Shown here one piece after another: positions 10,897-20,160 of a stretch of DNA of 26,593 nucleotides. The stretch is taken from assembly GCA_002049455.2 (NCBI GenBank), contig KV919300.1, positions 1-26,593 on the forward strand, in the 5' to 3' direction. The notes beneath the pieces are model-generated. The model was given only the letters and a program-made list of their open reading frames with translations. It searched no databases and was not told where the DNA came from. Origin of the DNA: Porphyra umbilicalis (Eukaryota > Rhodophyta > Bangiophyceae > Bangiales > Bangiaceae). How positions within the stretch are numbered: the first letter of the stretch is position 1; each line of letters begins with the position of its first letter. Both the position numbers and the translations under genes were made by a program.

Positions 10897-12031
10897 TCAA
10901 CAGAACGCGATTCTATTCCGGCGCGCGTTACCGAACAAGCAGTCAATAAACGCGATTCTGTTCTATTAATGTTCGGGTGCTCGGCTCTGGATCGCGGGAT
11001 TGTGCCAGAAACGGGCGGAATAGGCAGGGCACACGAGCTCGACGGCCTGAAATAGAGGTTTAGATGACAGCGTCTTAGACGATGCAATGAGGTGAAGTAT
11101 CCCAGAGTCCTTTGCCTGCATCTTAAATATATATGATCTGATGATTTGGTCTCTGCTGACCGTTGCACCTCGGGCTGCACCTTCCCGATGTGTCGAGAGG
11201 CCCACGTCCGTTTTTTTGCGGCTACCATCTCTACGCTAAACGCGACGACCAAGAGCCCGGTGGACACAGACATCTCAACAGTACCACGTGAAGGAAACAC
11301 CGTGCCCAGAAGGCCAAGTAAAGAACACACTGAGCACAGGAGCAAGTCAGTCCATCCATGGTCAGCAACGTCAAAAACAAAACAAGCTCACGTCACATGC
11401 AGCCACCCAGCCAGCAGAACCGTGGATCCACGGTCGTGCGGCAACAAATGTTCAGTGCATGTCGAGGTGGAAAGGAGACGGACCAGGAGGAGCACACGGA
11501 GGGGTTGGGGTGGGGGGGCATTCGCGGGCGGAGAGTATGGCATGGAATGTACGCTTGGCGTAGAGAAGCGCTCATGGAGGGCATGCGTCCACAGAGCGGG
11601 TGGGAAGGCGAGGCAAGGGCCAGGAGCCGCAGTGGGACGAGACGGAAAGGCGGCGAGGGGGGTAGGGCGGCAAAGCGGCAGCGTGTTGCGAGAAAGATGG
11701 CGGTAGCGTCCGGCGGGCGAAGACGACATGGGCGACGACGGTGCGCGGGGCGTGGGTGGCTGCGAGCGCGAGGTGGAAGGCAGCCTCCCACGGTGAGGTC
11801 TCACAGGGAGATTGCATAATGCCGCTCATCCGACAACGCTGTGAAGTTTCTACCATACTTGCGGATGTTTTTGATGATGCGAGCATGCATTAGTTGACAG
11901 TTGGATGTTTAAGTGTGTATAGAGATGCCACCTCTCTTGGTTCTTCGTTAGGCACCGGATTGGAGACGTTACGCTCATGAGGGCCTGGCACGTGCATGGT
12001 TCCCCCTCGAGAGAGGTCAACACTATCGGCG

Positions 12032-12050
12032 AACAGAATGGCATTCTGTT
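12032..12050. repeat. Perfect 9-bp inverted repeat with one-base centre
   Basis: AACAGAATG and CATTCTGTT flank a single G. It lies just before the larger hairpin at 12076-12139 and resembles words near 10900-10960. Confidence 0.7.
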
Positions 12051-12075
12051 AGGGCTTTGTTGCCCGAGCAGACGG

Positions 12076-12139
12076 ACCAACAGATCGGCTTTTGTTTGCC
12101 TGTTGCCAAACAAACATTTCTGTTCGGCGATCTGTTGGT
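12076..12139. repeat. 64-base stem-loop: 12-bp outer and 8-bp inner stems
   Basis: ACCAACAGATCG at 12076-12087 pairs perfectly with CGATCTGTTGGT at 12128-12139. Inside, TTTGTTTG at 12091-12098 pairs perfectly with CAAACAAA at 12107-12114 across an eight-base loop. The internal loop is asymmetric (3 against 13 bases). It could be the end of the surrounding candidate element or a small hairpin RNA. There is no independent evidence of transcription. Confidence 0.65.
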
Positions 12140-12157
12140 TTTCCCCCTGCAGCGACG

Positions 12158-12491
12158 GTGCGGGGCGGCCGCGCACCCCGACCAGGGGGGGGGGGGGGGG
12201 GGACGCCCGCGCCGGCCGGCCGCCGCGCACCGCCCCCGCCGCCCTGCCGTGGCGCGGGGCGGGCGGGCGGCCGCCCCACCGCGGCGGCCGCCGCGCGGCG
12301 GCCGCCACTGTCAGTGAAGCGGCGGGTGGGGGGACGGCGGCGGCTCGCCGGCGGGCGGCCGCGCACGCAAACGGGGGCGCGCCCCGCCGGCGACTGCGGC
12401 GGCGGCCGTGGGGTGGGTGGCGGCGGGCGTCCGTGCAGATCGCCGACCGCACGCCCGCGGTGCGGTCGGATCACGCGGGCGCCACGGCGCG
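12158..12491. other. GC-rich patch without a gene
   Basis: It contains a G run of 17 bases near 12186 and many short GC palindromes (for example around 12285-12305). No frame carries a recognisable domain. It resembles the patch at 10.5-10.9 kb in composition. Confidence 0.4.
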
Positions 12492-12972
12492 GTGCTCCTT
12501 AAAGCGTGGGTGCACGCAAGCAGCAAATCGGCACGTTTTGGACTCCAAGAACTTGTTGGCACCCCCCTCAAAGTATCCTGTGGCCCGATTTTCAGTACAA
12601 GTGGTTTGCAACAAGGTCTTGCACGGATTGCACTTGTAAAATTCATATCATCAGAAGCGTCTCGCGGCGGGGCAGACTGTGATTGCAAAAAAACACGTTT
12701 TCATGCTGCAGAACTGCGCTTCAGAGTGCGTCAACAACCGCACGTATTGAACCCTGCATGAAACTTGCGATGAGGGCGCGCCATGCTCTTTGGGTCAAGG
12801 TTCTGACGCACTGATTGGCAGCTTACATATCCAGGCCCTACCCACCAACCGTCAAAAGACAAGAACTTGTTGCTGCGCATGTTCATGCTACAAGATCTTG
12901 TGCTGCAACATGCCGTCTGACAAGAATGTTTTGCGAAAACCGGCTTGCGTGCGCCCACGCTTTAAGGAGCAC
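12492..12972. mobile_element. Candidate MITE: 29-bp terminal inverted repeats, 481 bp
   Basis: The arms 12492-12520 and 12944-12972 are reverse complements at 28 of 29 positions, beginning GTGCTCCTTAAAGCGTGGGT. The 423-base interior has no coding content, is AT-richer than its flanks, and carries the words CCAAGAACTTGTTG and ACAAGAACTTGTTG near 12545 and 12859 and the 12-bp palindrome ACAAGATCTTGT near 12893. Length, long clean inverted ends and lack of coding capacity fit a miniature inverted-repeat element. I see no convincing target-site duplication; similarity may continue weakly outward beyond the arms. Confidence 0.55.
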
Positions 12973-14831
12973 TGTGCGGGCGTGGTGGATTGACAACCCG
13001 CCGGCGTGCGCGCACTGACCGCGGGGGGTGGGGGTGACGTGGCTGCGGTCGGGCCCGCCGGCGGCCCCGCGGGGGAAGGCGTTGTCCTTGTCGACGCGTG
13101 CCCTGCCGCCCCGTGGGGCGACGCCCGCATCGGGGCGGACGGGCACGCGACGGGGAACGCCTAGTAAAACCCCCGTTTTTTTCCGACTTTTGGGCGATGG
13201 GCCCGTGAGGGAGGGTGAGGGGATGCACGTTGGGAAGAGAAAAAGCATAGCAATACAGAGGATCATCCGCTGTGTTGCCATTCTTTTTTCTATCCTGATG
13301 AGATGACGCAGCGGGTGTGCTTGGGGATGCCTTTTTCTTTGGCCGACAAGGCCCCCATGTGTGTCTCTGTAGGACAAAGAAGCACAAGAAGGCCCTTTTC
13401 TGGTGCTCCTGGCCAATCAGGACCGCCCCTTCGCGATTCAAAAGACCGCCGTCACCTGGACACGCCTAAAGGTCGATTCCACGCATTCAGGCGCATGAGC
13501 GCGACTCATATGGGCGCGCACAGAACTCGGCAGTGGGACGAGGGTTGGCGCTCCGTATGGACGCATCCTGGAGCCTACTTCATCAGCTTTTTATGACACA
13601 CTTTCAGGCGGCTACGACAATAGGCGTGAGAGATAGACGCTTTTCCTTGCCTCCCACCGTTGACTTGAACGCCTTTTTGTGGAATAAATGGCCCGCTGAT
13701 GACGCTGCGGGCGGTAACTCGACGTGGCTAGGCAACGAAATTCGTGTCATCGGTGCTGCGTGGAAGTCTGGACGACATTCGTGGCCGTTGGTCAACATGG
13801 GCGGCGGTGGTGGGGGGTATTATAGGTGATGCTCGTAGCCGGCCGAGAGAAAGTGCATCTCCATGGGATGCCAGATCGGATCAATACGTGTCTTACATCA
13901 GAAATTGGTCAGAGCCAGTTCGGGATCCGCGCTCCACCAACAGAATCTGGACAGAGAAGGCCCGCGCGAGTGCCGGTCGCGGTGGCCTTTTTCGTCCGGG
14001 AACACAGCACGTTGTCAAATTGGGTCACGGAGAACTTAAAATATATGCGAACCGTGAGAGGTCGTGAGAGAAATGTTTTTCCATGCAGCAAACCTCGTGA
14101 CACCATCCTCGCAAATGTCGCTGTGTCGATCTCTAAAAGGCTCTGTCTGAGAAGGCTTTCTGACACCCCCAGAGACCTTCTTACCCCACCCACCTGGTCA
14201 CCCCTACCCATGTGCGTACTCGTCTACTCCCAATAGCTGCGGGCACCGCCCAACCACGGACACTTGTGCTTGCCTCCTTTCCTGTCCTCTCCCACTCCTT
14301 TCTCCTGCTGGCAGGGGGGGGGGGGCGAGGGGGGCTGCACATACATGCCGAGGGGGTCGGGGAGGATGGGGGCGCAAACGGTGTCGCTAGAGTGGGACGG
14401 CTGCTGGCATTGCCGTGCAGAGCTCTGGCAGGGTCATGGGGCAGGTCCTCCTTGCGCGATCAAACGGCACCCTTCACACCCAGTTCAAGGCAGACTTGGC
14501 GTACACAGTATGCATTCTTGCGGGCACATGGAGACCTCTGCTCGGACGCCTCACCGTCGTAGCTTGTGTCAGCCAGACTTTGTTCAGTACCTGTTGGCAT
14601 GATAGTCTGCTACCAATGGGGACCCAGGATGCGCCCCCGGTCAACCGGGCAGCCAACCAGCGGGCTGGAAAACGTCAAGCCTTGTGCTTGGGGATAGCGG
14701 GGCGATTAGTAATAATTCGAAGTGCTGGGCGGCGCCAATGCGCGCCCTCGGCATGTGTGCAGGTGACTGCCATGCTGCCCCCAGCCCCGCTCCTGGCTGC
14801 CGCCCAAGTGCACAAGTGCTGCCAACATCCC
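12973..14831. other. Spacer without a recognised gene
   Basis: A GC-rich patch at 13.0-13.15 kb is followed by ordinary-composition DNA. A stretch at about 13580-13830 (+) translates to a somewhat protein-like segment (THFQAATTIGVRDRRFSLPP, then LNAFLWNKWPADD), but its codon use is unlike that of the real genes, it has no family match I recognise, and it is short. It might be a decayed gene or transposon fragment. G runs occur near 14315. Nothing else is supported. Confidence 0.4.
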
Positions 14832-14985
14832 CGCTCGCTCTCCTGGCCGACCGCTCGGCCCACCCTCCTGGCGGACCGCCCCGCCCACCCTCTGGTCGAC
14901 CGCCCCACCCACCCTCCTGGCCGGAAGCCCCGGCCACCCTCTGTTCGATCGCCCCGCCCACCCTCCTGCCGACCGCCCTCGTTCC
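14832..14985. repeat. Minisatellite, about six degenerate 24-25-bp units
   Basis: Units follow the pattern CCACCCTCCTGGCCGACCGC with a few more bases, repeated with point changes and one-base length changes (for example CCACCCTCTGGTCGACCGC and CCACCCTCTGTTCGATCGC). It lies in non-coding DNA. Slippage or unequal exchange is the likely origin. Confidence 0.75.
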
Positions 14986-17266
14986 TGTCGTATTCTTATC
15001 TGCATCCCCTCCATCCCACGCATTCTCTCCAGCTCGCACGGGGGCGGGGGGGAGTCACTCTACGACGGGCCGGACGACGTTTGCAGTCGCTGGACTAGTG
15101 GTGGTGGCGATTGGGTGGGGATCCACACTGGCGCAGTGTGGATAGTGTGACGCGCGCGGTGGGTGGGTGGTGGATGGGTTGGATGAACTGACCACGTACT
15201 TCTTTTTCGTGTTCGCTCGCCCGTCCCCCATGTATCCTTACCATGCATATGTGCGATGGCTTCCTCTTTCTTGGCTTCTGTTTCTTTGCAAACCAATGGG
15301 TGTTGCTGACATCGAAGTCGAGTAACTTGTGTCATACGCACATGCATGCGTGGTGTCCGCGAGTCGCTGACATGGTGAGCTTGCTGTTGTCCGGTGGCCT
15401 GTAGCTCTGTCAGAGTTTGCGGCTGTGTGCAGTTAGCTACATGTCTGCGTGACTCTGTAGCACACCGTGGCTTGCTTATCGATTTCGTGTCTGCTCTGCC
15501 ACCCGTGCCCGCGCCGAGCAACAATAAAGCGACCGTGTCTTTCAATGCATCTTTGGCATGTATCCTCAATGCTGGCCGGTGTCACATCCTTTCCTCCGTC
15601 AGGGTCTTGCTCCACTTCTTCCCCGAGACCTCCGAGGGATCATTGCGGCGAGTCTCGCAACATATGTCTCGAAGGATGTGAACTTCTCCTTAAAGATTGG
15701 GCAAAGAGGAGTTATGTACTCATTTTCGATCTCTCTCTGAACGCAAAGGGGTCGAGCAGCAATACGGTTCGGCCTTGTTGCAGATACCTTGGAACCTGAC
15801 ACGAGATTTCATCAACGCGCTGTGAACGGACCATCCACGAGGCTGCGGACTGACCACCCGTGACGTTTGAACGGCGTGGCCGGATGAGATGCTGATTCCG
15901 GCGCGTTTCGTCGGTGGTCACTCGCAGATTCCGACGTTTGACAGCGACCACTCGCGACCCGTCTGCAGACTTGGTGGCGCCTCCTCCGTCGGGCGGCGGT
16001 TTCCTCCTGACAGTGGCGGTGGAGGCCAACACGTGCGGTGCACCTGCTTCTTCGCGGGCCTCTTCGTGATGACCTCACCATGGTGTGAATTCTGACACTG
16101 ACCTAGTTTTTTCACAGTGCGAAAAGTTAAAACATGCAAAAGAAGCTCTTCTCTCGTTGCTTTCAGCCGAACCCAGGAATCGCGACCGCTCGGACGAGGA
16201 GCGGCCCACCCCTGCTGCGGTCGCACACACCACCGACAACGCGTCTCGGCACCTGCACCCCAACGTCCAGCGAGCTCGAGGGCCCTTCGCGATTCAGAAA
16301 GACGCAATGAATTGCTGTGTGTCAGCTCGAGACGAGGCTCGCCGACTTCGGCTGTGTGAGCAGCTTGACGTCACACGGCGCGCAGAGATAGTTCGATGTA
16401 TGCAGAGTACGCGAGAGTCAGCTGCACGTGCACATAGAGAGCCAACATAATTCTTTGTGCAGTGTAAAAATGATGTGACGGAAAGGTTATACAAAAGAAC
16501 GGCTACACGGTCGGTCGACAAAACCACCCACACCCACAAATCCAGCAACAGCGCTCGCAAAACACTCCCTCGTCCCCATCGCAACTGCACCCACCCGACG
16601 GCGCGGTAGAAAAAGCAAATGGGCTTGGCAGCCCAAGAACCATACGACCATGGACCCTGGAGCGGCGGACTGGCTGCGCCAAATGTACACCAGCACCACA
16701 CCGTGTGCGCACAGCTCCAAAGGGCTGCCGCGTTGCCAACGGTAGCAGCACCTCCGCAAAAGGAACAGGCGAAGGCACCAAGAAGAAAACATCGCTCGCT
16801 TGCTGTACACAACACGGGGGGGAACCAACTGGCAGAGAGGCATGCGAACGCTCGCAAAGACCTTGCGCGCGTGACGCGAGCATGTGTCAATGCAGACCGA
16901 CCCGCGTCGCATGCCCCATGACCAAGCAGCATGCCGAACGCCACACGTTGACCCAAACACATGAAGTGCGTGGCCGGTCCACATCGCGCCGCCACCTCAA
17001 CCACCCCCGTACACACACAACCCCTTCTCCTTGGCCAAGCCCGTCAGTCCGCCCAAACCGAGTAGCTCACCCGACCGCACGCCACGCGGCAAGATGCAGC
17101 GGGGCCCCAACAGCATCACGGCCATCAGACAAGCGTCGCCAGCACGTCAGGCCATCCGGTGAATAACCATCGCGCTCACCACCGTCCACACACCACCCCG
17201 GACCCTCTCCACACCCCCCCCCCCCCCCCTAGCGCCAACCATGGCACGCGAGTGCGCGCGCACCCC
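14986..17266. other. Spacer between the minisatellite and H3 copy 2; no gene recognised
   Basis: No frame gives a known domain. One stretch (+, about 16121-16450, ending TAA) follows a splice-acceptor-like TTTTTTCACAG and encodes a charged, helix-prone peptide (CEKLKHAKEALLSLLSAE, then RDEARRLRLCEQLDVTRRAE). Its third codon positions are not GC-rich, so I do not call it a gene. The 17-18-base C run at about 17213-17229 lies just downstream of H3 copy 2, and the last 100 bases resemble the 3' flank of H3 copy 1 only in composition and a few words. Confidence 0.4.
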
Positions 17267-18426
<1,160 letters not shown>

Positions 18427-19859
18427 ATGCCCGACGCTTCCCTCCTCGTCCGCCCCCACGGCGGCGCGGAGGCGCCGACCATGCCTCCCCCCCCCCCCCC
18501 CCCCCTGGGGGCGGCGGCGTCCCCGTCTTTGTGATGCTTCCGCTCGACACGCTCCTCGACAAGCCTGCCATGCCCGCCGCCGACCTCGACGCGGCCCTCG
18601 TCGCCCTCGCCGGCGCCAACGCCGCCGGCGTCATGCTCGACGTCTGGTGGGGCGTGTGCGAGCCCGAGCCCGGCGCGTACGACTTTTCGCGCGTCACCGC
18701 GCTCGCCGCCCGGTGCGGGGAGCTCGGGCTGGCCGTCCAAGCGACGATGAGCTTCCACAAGTGTGGGGGGAACGTTGGCGACTCGGTGACGGTGCCGCTG
18801 CCGGCCTGGGCGCTCGCCGCGGCGGCCGCCGAGGGGCTCCTCTACACCGACGCGAGCGGCTGGGCCAACCCCGAGTGCCTCTCCCTGTCGGCTGACCACG
18901 TGGCCTTCCTCCCGTCGGCGGGGGGGGGGGAGCCCCGCACCGCCGTCGCCGCGTACGCCGCTTTTGTGCGCGCCTTTGTCGACGCGCTCGCCGGCCCGAT
19001 TGCGGCGGGCGTCGTGACGGAGCTGCAAGTCGGCCTCGGGCCCTGCGGGGAGCTCCGCTACCCGTCCTACCCCGCCGCCGGCGGGCGCTGGGCCTTTCCG
19101 GGCATTGGCGAATTTGTTTGCTACGACCCGCGGATGCGCGCGTCGCTCGCCGCGGCGGCGGCGGCGGGTGGCCACCCCAAAGAGTGGGGCACCCCCCCAA
19201 CCGACGCGGGCACGTACAACGACACGCCGTGGGTGGCCCCCTTTTTCCGCCGCTTTGGCGGCTGGCGCACGCCGCGCGGCCGCTTCTTCCTCACCTGGTA
19301 CGCCGACGCGCTGGTGCGCCACGGGGATGATGTGCTCGCCGCGGTGCGGTCGGTGGTGCCGCCGCGGGGGCGGCTGCGCCTCGCCGTCAAGGTCAGCGGC
19401 ATCCACTGGTGGCGCTCCACCGCCAGCCGCGCCGCGGAAGCGACGTGTGGGTACGTGTGCCTGCCGCGGGACGGGCCGTTGGGGTTGTTTGGCGCCGGCG
19501 CCGTCGACGCCTATGCGCGGCTGGCCGCCCTCTTTGCCCGCCACGACGCCGTCTTTGACTTTACGTGCCTTGAAATGTGGACGTGGAAGCAGCCGCTGTG
19601 GGCGGCGCGGTGCGAGCCAGAGCGCCTCGTCCGCGACGCGGTCGACGCGGCGGCGGCAGCGGGCGTGGCTTTTGCGGGGGAAAACGCGCTCGAGCGCTAC
19701 GACGAGGAGGCGTACCGGCAGGTGGAAAAGGCGTTTCGTCGGGTACCGCGGGGGCGGCGGTACGGGTTTACCTACTTGCGGATGGGGGCAACGCTGATGG
19801 AGGAGCCACACTGGGCCCAGTTTTGTGCGTTTGTGTCGCGGATGCGCGCAAAGGGGTGA
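18427..19859 (+). CDS. Beta-amylase (glycoside hydrolase family 14)
   Basis: This enzyme releases maltose from the non-reducing ends of starch-type glucans. All GH14 blocks are present in order: PVFVMLPLDTLLD, GVMLDVWWGVCEP, MSFHKCGGNVGDSV (flexible loop), VGLGPCGELRYPSYP with the acid catalyst Glu at 19050-19052, VKVSGIHWWR, FDFTCLEMW, AGENALERYDEE with the base catalyst Glu at 19680-19682, and YGFTYLRMG. Plants usually have GPAGELRYP, so the Cys is a small change beside the catalytic Glu. The start is uncertain. ATGs at 18427 and 18481 (the second with A at -3) lie one frame off the core and join it if one C is missing from the 19-base C run at 18487-18505. Alternatively the core frame continues upstream to about 18237 as an arginine-rich, transit-like leader without ATG. 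Core call firm; cytosolic or plastid location undecided. Confidence 0.93.
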
Positions 19860-20160
19860 GGCGGTGTGGGGGCGGACGAGCGCCGCAAGCGCTGGGCGGG
19901 CGCGAGGTGCGTGTACATGCATTATGGCCGTGCCAGGGCGGCCCGTACATCACTTCATTTTTTTTGAGGATGCCATGGGGCTTGGGCCCCACGAGACAAA
20001 AGCGGCACAGCGTTCATGGTGGCGGCAGGTATGGAGGCTGTCGAGGCGCTCAGGTGTCCTTTGTGCAACAGCCGCATCGGCTAGGGTCATCGTGAAAAAA
20101 AAGGATTTAGGCGCCCCTTGTCTCAGCCCTACGCAACCTGTACAGCACACGATTCCCGGC
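19860..20160. other. Convergent 3' spacer between beta-amylase and GRP94
   Basis: Three hundred bases separate two converging stop codons, so both 3' untranslated regions must lie here. An A-run at about 20095-20102 and a T-run at about 19957-19966 are the only conspicuous features. No gene is seen. Confidence 0.55.

Larger units (their letters stand above)
10877..12157. mobile_element. Candidate non-autonomous element with 15-bp inverted ends
   Basis: The 15 bases at 10877-10891 (CGTCGCTGCAGGGGG) recur as an exact reverse complement at 12143-12157. Inside each end, after 5 to 6 bases, the word CAACAG is again in inverted orientation. Both subterminal regions carry AACAGAA...TTCTGTT hairpins (about 10899-10958 and 12032-12050). 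The interval is far less GC-rich than its flanks and encodes no recognisable protein. This fits a short DNA-transposon derivative, but no target-site duplication is obvious, and the inverted ends are short enough that chance in GC-rich sequence is possible. Confidence 0.35.

Noticed and set aside
13427..16296. 14-mer CCCTTCGCGATTCA at 13427-13440 and 16283-16296
   Set aside because: Similarity stops within a few bases on both sides. Two 14-mers in 27 kb can occur by chance.
16121..16450. Possible small gene with splice-acceptor-like upstream sequence
   Set aside because: Third codon positions are not GC-rich as in all real genes here, there is no clear start, and no family is recognised.
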